Origin: an uncultured Clostridia bacterium
GTDB lineage: Bacteria > Bacillota > Clostridia > Christensenellales > Borkfalkiaceae
Direction of reading: 5' to 3'
Assembly (NCBI GenBank): GCA_947176445.1
Contig: CAMWQK010000036.1
Coordinates: 1-7,418, forward strand
Length of the DNA: 7,418 nt
Position numbers and translations under genes: made by a program. How positions within the stretch are numbered: position 1 is the first letter of the stretch; each line of letters opens with the position of its first letter. Below are positions 1 to 7,158 of this stretch, in pieces. The notes beneath the pieces were generated by a model. That model was not told the origin of the DNA. It saw only the letters and a list, made by a program, of their open reading frames with translations, and searched no databases.

Positions 1-2
1 AT

Positions 3-413
3 TCCTTCCCGTCCGTCAACGCGGACACGGTATACAACTGCGGAGACGTGATGAATATCAACGTCGTTTCCGGCTGCGAAGAGATCATTGTGACGACGCC
101 TTCGCAGAATACGACCACGCTCGACACGCAGGACACGGATATCTGCGAACTGCAGCTGTCGGAGACGGGTACTTACAAAATCGAAGTGAAAATTGCGGGC
201 AATGCGACGAATACGGTGCTCTATGCGTACGCGTGCGTTCCCGAGGCAGAGAGCCGCAACGAAGACGGCGGCGAACTCAAGATCAGCGGCACGAAGGAGT
301 ATAACTTCTCCGACGGCTACTACGACGAACTGCTGGCGTTCTTTATTGCGATCGCGCTCTTACTGCTGGCGGAATGGGGGGTTTATTGTTATGAGCAATA
401 TCAACTTCGATAA
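3..413 (+). CDS. C-terminal part of a membrane-anchored BatA/VWA-type protein (5' truncated)
   Basis: The frame is open from the left edge, so the true start lies outside; the GTG at 48 and ATG at 51 are internal codons, since in-frame coding continues upstream of them. The visible 136 residues show a beta-rich region (around GTYKIEVKIAG), then VPEAESRNEDGG, then one hydrophobic segment (about bases 330-388, LLAFFIAIALLLLAEWGVY) and a short tail ending YEQYQLR. From family knowledge, Bacillota BatA/VWA membrane proteins end in this way: a domain finishing near a 'P-ES' motif, then a last helix containing LLLLEW. The VWA domain itself would lie left of the window and is not seen. The next gene starts inside this one (23-base overlap), and its product has the same general architecture, so the two probably act together at the membrane. 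I infer an extracytoplasmic domain with a cytoplasmic C-terminus. Reasonably sure of the family type, unsure of function. Confidence 0.78.
   Translation, partial: SFPSVNADTVYNCGDVMNINVVSGCEEIIVTTPSQNTTTLDTQDTDICELQLSETGTYKIEVKIAGNATNTVLYAYACVPEAESRNEDGGELKISGTKEYNFSDGYYDELLAFFIAIALLLLAEWGVYCYEQYQLR
376..381 (+). promoter_or_regulatory. RBS of the double-VWA gene
   Basis: A GGGGGG run lies 9 bases before ATG 391, inside the last codons of the preceding gene. It fixes the start at 391 and means that ribosomes finishing the upstream gene pass over the start, so translational coupling is likely. Confidence 0.6.
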
Positions 414-3111
414 CCCCTGGCTGTTATTCCTCGCCATCCCGATGCTGGCGGCGGTCATCGTTCCGTTCGTCATCGTGGTGAAGAGGGAGAATGCCAACTT
501 CCACAACGTAACTTCCTGCGTGCTTCACGCGCTCATCTGCGTCTGTCTGACCCTTGCGATCAGCGGCATGTCGTTCGAAAAGGTCGTCACCGAGACGAAC
601 GTCTACGTGCTTGCGGATATTTCCTACTCCGCAAACCATAATATTGATGAAGTGCAAAAGAACGTCAACGAGATCTCGGGCAAGCTCCCCAAAAATTCCA
701 AGATGGGCGTCATCTGCTTCGGCAGGAACTATCAGCTCATCTCCGATATGGGCGCGGACGTTCCCGATCTTTCCGCGGCAACGGACGTGGACAGAAGCGC
801 GACCGATATCGCATCGGCGCTCAGATATGCGGGCAACCTCTTTGACGACGGTGTCATCAAGCGCATCATCGTCATTACGGACGGCGCGGAGACGGTCACG
901 ACCAACAACATCTTAAAGGTCGTCGGATCGTTGCAGGAGAGCGGCGTCTACGTGGACGCGGTCTATCTCGACGACAACATCGACGAGGAGACGAAGGAGT
1001 TGCAGATCGACGGCGTTGAGGCGACCTCGTCTACCTATCTCAACAAGGAAGAGACGGCGAGCGTGCTCGTCCGTGCCAACTGCGGCGTGAGCGAAGACCC
1101 CGCGCGCGAGGCGAGAATCGACGGCTACGTCAGTCTCTATAAGGGAGAGGCGCAGCTCGAGCGGCGCGCAGTCTCCTTCTACAGCGGTCTCAACATGGTG
1201 GACTTCACGCTGCCCACCGACGAGGCGGGTTCGTTCCGCTACGAGGTGACGGTAGAGGCATTGGACGGCGAGAACGACGAATCGCCCTACAACAACAACT
1301 ACGTGTTTGCGCAGAGCGTCACTGCCGATCGCAAGGTGCTCTTCCTCGGCGGAACGTCGAGCGACGTGACCGCCGGCATGGGCATCTACGGCACGAAAGA
1401 CGTCACCTATCTCACGCACGAAAATATCAACGGCAATCTGCCGCTCATGGTCTCCGACCTGTGCGTGTACGACGAGATCGTCATGTGCAACTTCGACGTG
1501 CGCAAAATTCAGGCATACACGATGTTTCTGAGCAGTCTCTCGACGCTCATCGACGAGTATGACAAGACGTTCACGACCTACGGCAATACCTTCATTCAGG
1601 AGGATAACGGCGAGGCTGCCAACGAGCCGCTGCGTTTGCTTGCCGATCTTCTGCCCGTCCGTATCGGCAACTTCGATCAGGAAGATCGTCTGGTTGCCAT
1701 CGTGCTCGATATTTCCACGAGTATGAACTTTTCCAGCCGTATGCCCATCGCAAAGCGTGCGGCGACCGAGCTTCTTAGCGCGCTCAACCCCAACGACATG
1801 GTCATGGTCATCGGCTTCTCCGGCGGCGTGACCGAGTTGCTGCCTCCCACGAAGCTCACTTCCACGAGCGTCATCATCAACGCGATCAACGCGTGCGAGG
1901 CGGAGAACGATACCAAGATCAGCGAGGCGCTGAAAATCACCAAGGAGCGCATGCCCACCCGCTACCGCTACCGTCAGGTGTTCCTCATCTCGGACGGTAA
2001 GGTGGACGAGAGCGGGGCAAAGGTCGAGCGGAGCGCAGCGCTTGCGGCGGTTGCCGAGCTGCACCGTTCGGATATCATCGTATCCGCTCTGGGAATTTAT
2101 CCCGACACCGCGGGCGACACGCTCTTACAGGAGATGATCAACAACGGCGACGCGGAGAAGGGCTCCTTCTATAAAAAGATCATGGCGGAGAAGGACATCG
2201 ACTTCACCATTCAGAGCATTACCGAGGAGACGAAGAAGGTTCGTTTCGACAGTTTGGAAGACGAATTCAACAACAGCTATTCGGTAAACGTGCTTCGCTC
2301 CGACGAGGCGGTTTTGGAGGGCGTTGAAAGCGTCGAATCCATCTACGGATTCTGGAGCAGCGCGGCGAAGAGCTCCGCAACGACGGTGCTCTCGGCGAGC
2401 TACAAGCGCGACGCGATCACGACCATCAACGTGCCGCTCTACGCCTACTGGGGCGGGGGAGACAAGGGCAAGGTGGTGTGCTTCCTGTCCGACATCTCGT
2501 CCTACTGGACGCAGAACTGGTCGGCGCAATCGGACGGCGCGCAGTTCCTTGCGAACATTCCCGCGGCGACTTTGCCCGACGAGCGTATCAATACCCCGTT
2601 TGTCACCGAGATCGTGCGGAACGTCAACTCGATGACTGTCTACGTCAACTCGTCGCTGCAAAACAGCTCGGCGTTCTCGGTCGTGGTGACCGATCCGAAC
2701 GGGCTGGTCACGACAAAGAGTTTGGCGTTCGATTCGAGCATGTACTTTGCGAATTTCAATACCGACGTGCCGGGGGTATATACCGTTCATATCACCTACT
2801 CGTACAACGGATTGAGCTATGAGGCGGACGCGGAGTATTCCGTTTCCTACTGTGCGGAATATGATAGTTTTGCGACGTACAGCAAATCCTCGCTTTATCG
2901 GCTGTTGACGGCAAACGGCAGTATCCTCGATCTCGAAGAGACCGATCGTATCGAAAACACCGATTCCTCTTATACGACGTACGTGTTCAGCTTTACGGTC
3001 GCGCTCATGATCGCATGTGCGGCGCTCTTCGTCGTCGATATCATCATCAGACAGTTGAAGTGGAAGGACGTGACTTCCTTCTGCAAAGGTCTTGTCAGGA
3101 GGCGTAAATGA
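391..3111 (+). CDS. Membrane protein with two VWA domains and a glutamine-amidotransferase-like core
   Basis: 906 residues. ATG 391 is chosen because GGGGGG (376-381) sits 9 bases upstream and the protein then begins with NPWLLFLAIP, typical of BatA N-termini; the open frame further upstream reads as noise. Helices lie at about 9-30, 42-61 and 862-886. Charges (KREN after helix 1, KRRR-type tail) put the N-terminus and the large middle part outside. VWA domain 1 (about 70-200) has an intact MIDAS metal site: D76-x-S78-x-S80, T138, D164. Residues about 314-422 resemble the first half of a GATase1-like domain (KVLFLGG, ending in LLPV). VWA domain 2 (about 433-600) is inserted there, with D440-x-S442-x-S444, T508 and D535. 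The rest of the GATase-like region follows (VLEGVESV 641-648; GKVVCFLSDISSYW 693-706), then an Ig-like stretch (about 745-820). No amidotransferase active site is evident. Such proteins usually occur with MoxR and DUF58 genes; role unknown, possibly metal-dependent assembly at the cell surface. Confidence 0.9.
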   Translation: MSNINFDNPWLLFLAIPMLAAVIVPFVIVVKRENANFHNVTSCVLHALICVCLTLAISGMSFEKVVTETNVYVLADISYSANHNIDEVQKNVNEISGKLPKNSKMGVICFGRNYQLISDMGADVPDLSAATDVDRSATDIASALRYAGNLFDDGVIKRIIVITDGAETVTTNNILKVVGSLQESGVYVDAVYLDDNIDEETKELQIDGVEATSSTYLNKEETASVLVRANCGVSEDPAREARIDGYVSLYKGEAQLERRAVSFYSGLNMVDFTLPTDEAGSFRYEVTVEALDGENDESPYNNNYVFAQSVTADRKVLFLGGTSSDVTAGMGIYGTKDVTYLTHENINGNLPLMVSDLCVYDEIVMCNFDVRKIQAYTMFLSSLSTLIDEYDKTFTTYGNTFIQEDNGEAANEPLRLLADLLPVRIGNFDQEDRLVAIVLDISTSMNFSSRMPIAKRAATELLSALNPNDMVMVIGFSGGVTELLPPTKLTSTSVIINAINACEAENDTKISEALKITKERMPTRYRYRQVFLISDGKVDESGAKVERSAALAAVAELHRSDIIVSALGIYPDTAGDTLLQEMINNGDAEKGSFYKKIMAEKDIDFTIQSITEETKKVRFDSLEDEFNNSYSVNVLRSDEAVLEGVESVESIYGFWSSAAKSSATTVLSASYKRDAITTINVPLYAYWGGGDKGKVVCFLSDISSYWTQNWSAQSDGAQFLANIPAATLPDERINTPFVTEIVRNVNSMTVYVNSSLQNSSAFSVVVTDPNGLVTTKSLAFDSSMYFANFNTDVPGVYTVHITYSYNGLSYEADAEYSVSYCAEYDSFATYSKSSLYRLLTANGSILDLEETDRIENTDSSYTTYVFSFTVALMIACAALFVVDIIIRQLKWKDVTSFCKGLVRRRK
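3097..3102 (+). promoter_or_regulatory. Consensus RBS (AGGAGG) of the first lipoprotein gene
   Basis: A full AGGAGG lies 5 bases before ATG 3108, within the final codons of the double-VWA gene. The ATG overlaps that gene's TGA stop (ATGA, 3108-3111), the classic layout for stop-start translational coupling. Confidence 0.85.
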
Positions 3112-4574
3112 AAAAGAAATTTTTATCTGCCATGATATTGCTCCTGAGCGGCATGATCTGTCTTTCGGGTTGCGATTTCGGGTCCTATATCGAGAACGGC
3201 GGCAATCAGAACGGCGGAATTTCGAACGTGGAAAAACCGAATAACGATCCGAATAACGATCCGAACAACGATCCGCCGGACGATCCGACCACCGATACGC
3301 ACTACACCGTGCAGGTGTATGTGAGCACGGGCAAGGATATGCAGATCTTTGTGCCCGGCGACACGGAGATCACTGCTGTCTGGCGGAGCGATTACGACGA
3401 GCATCGGGTAGAACTCGACGAAAAGGGGTTTGCGGACGCGGGCGAGCTCGACGGCGACTATGCCGTATACCTCGAAGGCGTGCCCACCGAATACACCTAC
3501 AACGCCAACGTGTGCAAGGCGACTGCGGAGCAAAACAAGGTCTCCATTCTTCTGACCACGATCAGAGAGCCCGAACGCGGCTACGGTGACGGCAGAGGCG
3601 ATCTCTATAATCACATCATGCTTCGCTACGACGGGACGTACCGCATTTTACTCAACAGCGAATATGACGTCGTGCAGTACGTCTATAAGCCCACGGCGGC
3701 GGGATTTTATTCGATCGAATCGTGGGTGAACATGTACGACGATCAAATCAATCCGTACATCGATATCTATACGGGAAGCGAACACTTCAAGCTGTTCAGC
3801 AGAACGATGGACGGCGGCGGGGCGTCGCTCCCCGGCGGATACACCAAGAACTTCCGCTACGAGGTCAGGGTCGACGCGGTGGAAGTCGGCAACTCCTTCT
3901 GTTTCGCGATCCATGCGACGAGCAAGATGAACAACTATCCCGTTGCGGTGGATTTCACGGTCAGCTACGAGGGCGAGTACAAGAGCGATAACTCGGACGT
4001 CCGCGTCATCCGTGCGGAGGAGGCGAAGTTCAGAGCGCCCGAACCGCCGAGGGGTCAGCAGTTCGTATTTGCCGATCTCGGCACGAAGGTGTTCGACAAC
4101 CGCAATTTCCGCTACAACGACGACACGGGCAGATACCACTACTACGATGCGGAGAAGTTCGCGCTCGATCCCTACGGCTACGGCGCAGGCTTCGGACCGG
4201 TGCTCTACTGCGCGATCGATAAGGCGATCCCGTCGTACACGCTCACGAGGCTCATCAATGCAGACAAGGTGGGCGGCGGCGGAATTCTGTTCAACTACCT
4301 CAAGCTGTACAACATCTGGATTGAGGCGGAGCAGAAGTTTGCGGTGTACGACTATACCGACTTCATCAAGATCGACTATGCAAACGTATGTAACAGCGAC
4401 GGCGTGTGCTATGTCACGAAGGAATTAAAGGATTTCCTGCAAACGTTTGCCATGAACCACTCGCTGTATACCGACTACGTCGGGGCAGGCGACGGTACGC
4501 CCGAAGCGCTCGGATACAAGGCAAATCAGGATGCGCTCTGGCTGTTCGCATGCGGCGTGTATATGATCCCTTAA
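3108..4574 (+). CDS. Secreted lipoprotein with Cna-B-like domain, otherwise unrecognised
   Basis: 488 residues. The signal peptide (MKKK, then a hydrophobic core) ends in the lipobox LSGC, with C22 as the predicted lipidated cysteine, so the protein should be anchored on the outer face of the membrane. A low-complexity linker (about 23-65) carries five Pro/Asn/Asp-rich four-residue units (44-63). Residues about 66-152 look like a prealbumin/Cna-B-type beta-sandwich (ELDEKGFADAG, then DGDYAVYLEGVPTEYTYN, matching the family pattern of 'G-x-Y-x-V-x-L-x-G-x-P-x-x-Y'). Residues about 165-290 form a second beta-rich region that weakly recalls pre-peptidase C-terminal type domains. Residues about 300-488 are Tyr- and Asp-rich and unrecognised; C428 and C434 could form a disulfide. 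It is cotranscribed with the double-VWA gene and could be its extracellular partner, but this is inferred from position only. The lipoprotein call is firm and the function is unknown. Confidence 0.88.
   Translation: MKKKFLSAMILLLSGMICLSGCDFGSYIENGGNQNGGISNVEKPNNDPNNDPNNDPPDDPTTDTHYTVQVYVSTGKDMQIFVPGDTEITAVWRSDYDEHRVELDEKGFADAGELDGDYAVYLEGVPTEYTYNANVCKATAEQNKVSILLTTIREPERGYGDGRGDLYNHIMLRYDGTYRILLNSEYDVVQYVYKPTAAGFYSIESWVNMYDDQINPYIDIYTGSEHFKLFSRTMDGGGASLPGGYTKNFRYEVRVDAVEVGNSFCFAIHATSKMNNYPVAVDFTVSYEGEYKSDNSDVRVIRAEEAKFRAPEPPRGQQFVFADLGTKVFDNRNFRYNDDTGRYHYYDAEKFALDPYGYGAGFGPVLYCAIDKAIPSYTLTRLINADKVGGGGILFNYLKLYNIWIEAEQKFAVYDYTDFIKIDYANVCNSDGVCYVTKELKDFLQTFAMNHSLYTDYVGAGDGTPEALGYKANQDALWLFACGVYMIP
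3237..3296 (+). repeat. Five 12-bp tandem units coding a Pro/Asn/Asp linker
   Basis: Five consecutive 12-base units each start with CCG and end with CGAT. The first two are identical (CCGAATAACGAT), the third differs by one base, and the last two diverge inside. They encode PNND three times, then PPDD and PTTD. The array is in frame and lies between the lipid anchor and the first folded domain, so copy-number change would alter only the spacer length. Confidence 0.85.
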
Positions 4575-4585
4575 AATAAAAATTA

Positions 4586-4590
4586 CGAGG
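4586..4590 (+). promoter_or_regulatory. RBS of the second lipoprotein gene
   Basis: CGAGG lies 5 bases before ATG 4596 in a 21-base gap after the previous stop (4572-4574). The gap is AT-rich and too short for a convincing promoter or terminator, which supports cotranscription. Confidence 0.6.
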
Positions 4591-4595
4591 TAACA

Positions 4596-6890
4596 ATGAA
4601 AAACATTTTACGCAAAACCTGTGTCGTGTTATTCGCAGGGGCGACGATGTGCGCTGCGGCGGGGCTTGCCGCCTGTGAGCAGGAAGTCACGCTCGAAGGA
4701 CTGAGCATCGTAGACGCAAAGACGGTATTCTTCATCGGCGACGAGTTTGAGTACGGCGAGAGCTTCAAGGTCTATGCAAACTATACGGACGGAACGAAGA
4801 CGGACGTGACCGATCTCGTCGAGATCAGAAAGGAGAGCGGGTTCGATATGACCGTCTCCGGAGACTATCAGCTCACCGTCATCTACGAGAACAAGCGCGA
4901 GGTCTACACCATCATCGTCAACGATTTCGAGACGCCATTGCGCAAGATCGAGCTGAACACGGAGAAGGTCAAGACGCAGTTCGAACTCGGCGAGACCGTC
5001 TCGGTCGAAGGGCTCATCATCACGAGCACGTACGAGAACGCGCAGGGCGGGCTCATCACGTCGACCTCGAGCAGTCTGAGGGGACTCAATGTAGAGGTTG
5101 CCGACGAGAGCGGCAACTCGTTGAAGATCGGCGACGTGTTCGTTTCGCTCGGCGCATATACCGTAACGGTATCGAGCGGCAACGTGAAGGCTTCCTATCC
5201 CGTATCCGTGGAAGGCATCAATATTTCGACGGTGCGCGGCGCGCTCGCGGTGGGAAATTTCTTCCGCTCGGAAGTTGTGAGCGGAACGCAGAAGGTGCGC
5301 GAGGCGCTCACGGGCGGCTCCTTCCACAATTCGCACGACTATGAGTACGAGTTCGGTGAAAATTACACGCGCGTATACGAAAAGTTAGAGTTGAACGAAG
5401 TTCAGCACTACGGCACGGACGAAGAGGGCATTTTCTGCACGAGCGTACAGAACGGTCAGGTCGTTGTCAACTCCGCGCCTCTGAAAGCGGAGATGATGAA
5501 CGGCGCGCCCGTGTATCTGTGGTACTTCGAGCTTTCGGAGTTCGGGATCGAGAGCGCGCTTGTCAACCTCTACAACGAGGCAATGCAGTGCTCCAACGGC
5601 GATCTGAAAGAACAGGTGAACGAGAAGGCGCGCCTCTACGAGTTCTCTTTCTCGGGGCTGAAATTCCGCTCGACGGACGAAAACTACTTTGAAACGACGG
5701 TGAATTTCTCGCTCGGCGAAAAGTACAATATCGCGCGCGTTACCGTCACGCAGACGTTCTGGGAGAACAATGCCTCTGCAGAGGGTATTCCCGGCTGGGA
5801 GCTCAACTTCTCGACGGATGAGAACGGCATCACCAAGCCGCTCGCACGGTTTACGCACAAGCTCGAAGTCACCGTCAATCAGACGGCGGGCGAGCGTACG
5901 GCGGAAAATCCGTACGACCGTAAAATGTTCAAAGTTCAGGACTACAACCTTACTTACGGGGGCAGAGTGCTCCAAGACGGCGCGATCATCCCGGGCAGTA
6001 TGGACAACAACCGCCTCACAATCGGCATTCAGGACATCGCTCCCACGACCGCCGATTTCAGACAGGATCCCATGTATATGAGCCTGGAGGGCGGCGTCAG
6101 CGAGATGGACAGCTCCACGTTTTTCTTAGAGGGTGGACTATTGGCATCGCGGAGCGGAAACACGATCAGCTTGCAATTCGAGCACGGCGGCGTGTTCACG
6201 CTCATTCTGAGAACGCGATACACGCGCAAGACGATCACGTTCGATATCGTCGGCGTACCGCCCACGAGCATGGCGGCGCAGATCTATAACGACAGCGCGG
6301 AACTGTTTGCGGCAGAGAGCAGTAAAACGGTCGCGCTCAACGGTTCGGTCTACTTCTACGGCGCGGTCGATCAGTATGCGAACCCCGCGCAGGTCGCAAC
6401 CGTCACTTCGGACAACGGCGCAAGTGCAACCGTGCAGAAGACAAGTATCAACGGGATCGATTGCTTCAGGTTCTCGGCAAGCACGGAGGGCGTCTATACG
6501 GTGCTCGTTACGTCGAGCGCGGATAACAGCGTCTCCTGCACGCTCACCTTCACTGTGAGCGACGTACCCGACTATGCGGGCATTTTGCAGGGCAGCTATA
6601 AAGTATCCGATCGGCAGGAGAACATCTTTGCGCTTTCGTTCACGCCTTCTACCGCTACGTCGGGCAAAGTGAGCGTCACCAAGACGCCCACCGAGCTGGA
6701 CGGCACGCCGATCGAAGCCGAAGCGGTGACGGCGGTCTATTCGTATACCGTCGATGTCGACCGTCTTGAAATTACGCTCACGCGCGATTCGGGCACGGAG
6801 CTCGGGATTGGGCTCACCGTTGACGCAACGGGCGCGCTCGTTCTCATCGATCAGTACGGCGACAGATATGCGATGAATGCGGTAGATTGA
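4596..6890 (+). CDS. Large secreted lipoprotein with Ig-like (Big_3-type) domains
   Basis: 764 residues. The signal peptide (MKNILRK, then a hydrophobic core) ends in the lipobox LAAC with C27 as the lipid anchor. Residues about 33-109 match the pattern of bacterial Ig-like Big_3 domains (VFFIGDEFEYGE, then YANYTDGTKTDVT, SGDYQLTVIYENK and a closing YTIIV). Residues about 115-206 are a second copy of this type (FELGETVSVEGL, LGAYTVTVSSG). Residues about 214-550 are a long unrecognised region rich in beta-strand-like, Tyr- and Glu-containing sequence. About 553-655 looks like another Ig-like sandwich (EGVYTVLVTSSAD). About 660-764 is a compact beta-rich module beginning LQGSYKV and ending YGDRYAMN, which may be a lipocalin-like barrel. 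No catalytic motif is visible. It is the last gene of the unit and is followed by a terminator. A surface adhesive or binding role is plausible but unproven. Confidence 0.88.
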   Translation: MKNILRKTCVVLFAGATMCAAAGLAACEQEVTLEGLSIVDAKTVFFIGDEFEYGESFKVYANYTDGTKTDVTDLVEIRKESGFDMTVSGDYQLTVIYENKREVYTIIVNDFETPLRKIELNTEKVKTQFELGETVSVEGLIITSTYENAQGGLITSTSSSLRGLNVEVADESGNSLKIGDVFVSLGAYTVTVSSGNVKASYPVSVEGINISTVRGALAVGNFFRSEVVSGTQKVREALTGGSFHNSHDYEYEFGENYTRVYEKLELNEVQHYGTDEEGIFCTSVQNGQVVVNSAPLKAEMMNGAPVYLWYFELSEFGIESALVNLYNEAMQCSNGDLKEQVNEKARLYEFSFSGLKFRSTDENYFETTVNFSLGEKYNIARVTVTQTFWENNASAEGIPGWELNFSTDENGITKPLARFTHKLEVTVNQTAGERTAENPYDRKMFKVQDYNLTYGGRVLQDGAIIPGSMDNNRLTIGIQDIAPTTADFRQDPMYMSLEGGVSEMDSSTFFLEGGLLASRSGNTISLQFEHGGVFTLILRTRYTRKTITFDIVGVPPTSMAAQIYNDSAELFAAESSKTVALNGSVYFYGAVDQYANPAQVATVTSDNGASATVQKTSINGIDCFRFSASTEGVYTVLVTSSADNSVSCTLTFTVSDVPDYAGILQGSYKVSDRQENIFALSFTPSTATSGKVSVTKTPTELDGTPIEAEAVTAVYSYTVDVDRLEITLTRDSGTELGIGLTVDATGALVLIDQYGDRYAMNAVD

Positions 6891-6914
6891 TCGGACAATC
6901 GAATATCAAACGAC

Positions 6915-6951
6915 AGGGCGGCTTGCATGAACCATGCAAGCCGCCCTTTTT
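6915..6951 (+). terminator. Strong rho-independent terminator of the VWA/lipoprotein unit
   Basis: A perfect 15-bp stem (AGGGCGGCTTGCATG at 6915-6929, complement at 6933-6947) closes on a 3-base AAC loop and runs into five T's (6947-6951). It starts 24 bases after the stop of the second lipoprotein gene. The opposite strand lacks a comparable T tract, so it should work mainly on + strand transcripts. Confidence 0.95.
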
Positions 6952-6985
6952 CTGTGTTCCAAGTTGCGGAAGAGAAATTGCAAAG

Positions 6986-7048
6986 ATAATATAAAATATA
7001 TAATTTAATTAAATAGTTTAATAAAATATATCTTAAATAAAATTATTT
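6986..7048. other. AT-rich island in the intergenic region
   Basis: Only two of these 63 bases are G or C (7016 and 7032), while the flanking genes are moderately GC-rich. It includes a perfect 12-bp palindrome (ATTTAATTAAAT, 7003-7014) and a direct repeat of ATAAAATATAT at 6991-7001 and 7021-7031, 30 bases apart. No gene is supported here. It may be a bent or easily melted segment, or a protein-binding region upstream of the next promoter; this is inference. Confidence 0.6.
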
Positions 7049-7074
7049 CGTCCGAAAAATAATTAAAGATATAT
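7026..7074. repeat. Interrupted inverted repeat upstream of the DUF4432 promoter
   Basis: Outer arms ATATATCTT (7026-7034) and AAGATATAT (7066-7074) are perfect 9-bp complements. Inside them, AATTATTTCG (7041-7050) and CGAAAAATAATT (7053-7064) form a second, nearly symmetrical pair around a TC centre, with two extra bases on the right. Both pairs share a centre near 7050-7053. The right end lies 18 bases before the -35 box, a position where an activator or repressor could bind. AT-rich sequence makes chance symmetry easier, so the operator reading is tentative. Confidence 0.5.
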
Positions 7075-7092
7075 GAATTTTCGGGAACCGCA

Positions 7093-7121
7093 TTGAATCG
7101 GCGTTTTGGATGTGCTATACT
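7093..7121 (+). promoter_or_regulatory. Predicted sigma-A promoter with extended -10
   Basis: The -35 box TTGAAT (7093-7098) and -10 box TATACT (7116-7121) are separated by 17 bases. A TG at 7113-7114, one base before the -10, gives an extended -10 element. Transcription would start at about 7126-7129, leaving a leader of about 30 bases before ATG 7159. It lies downstream of the terminator, so the next gene has its own promoter. Confidence 0.8.
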
Positions 7122-7146
7122 GAACACGGGAAGAGATGGCTTAAAT

Positions 7147-7153
7147 GGGGGAG
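7147..7153 (+). promoter_or_regulatory. RBS of the DUF4432 gene
   Basis: GGGGGAG lies 5 bases before ATG 7159 and supports this start. Upstream ATGs at 7136 (stops after two codons) and 7145 (different frame) are not suitable starts. Confidence 0.7.
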
Positions 7154-7158
7154 CAGGT

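Noticed and set aside
193..390. Extending the double-VWA protein upstream to a start at 193
   Set aside because: The extra 66 residues are Arg-rich out-of-frame reading of the preceding gene. ATG 391 has a good RBS and begins the expected BatA-like N-terminus.
913..2064. A 383-codon open frame on the minus strand inside the double-VWA gene
   Set aside because: It lies antisense to a clearly coding sequence with intact domain motifs. Its product is Arg/His/Val-rich with no recognisable domain, the pattern expected from GC-rich codon bias on the other strand.
2125..2790. A 221-codon minus-strand open frame
   Set aside because: It is also antisense to the double-VWA gene, has a similar Arg/Val/His-rich composition and no plausible domain.
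4629..5336. A 235-codon minus-strand open frame inside the second lipoprotein gene
   Set aside because: The + strand frame has a lipobox, an RBS and Ig-like motifs. The antisense product is compositionally biased and matches nothing.
6915..6951. Reading the perfect inverted repeat as part of a mobile element, a CRISPR repeat or a bidirectional terminator
   Set aside because: It is a single copy directly after a stop codon, followed by a T tract on one side only. An ordinary rho-independent terminator explains all of it.
6964..7004. Other promoter-like pairs, such as TTGCGG (6964-6969) with TAATAT (6987-6992)
   Set aside because: The -10 side falls in sequence so AT-rich that such matches are expected by chance, and the promoter at 7093-7121 is better in both boxes, has an extended -10 and is better placed.
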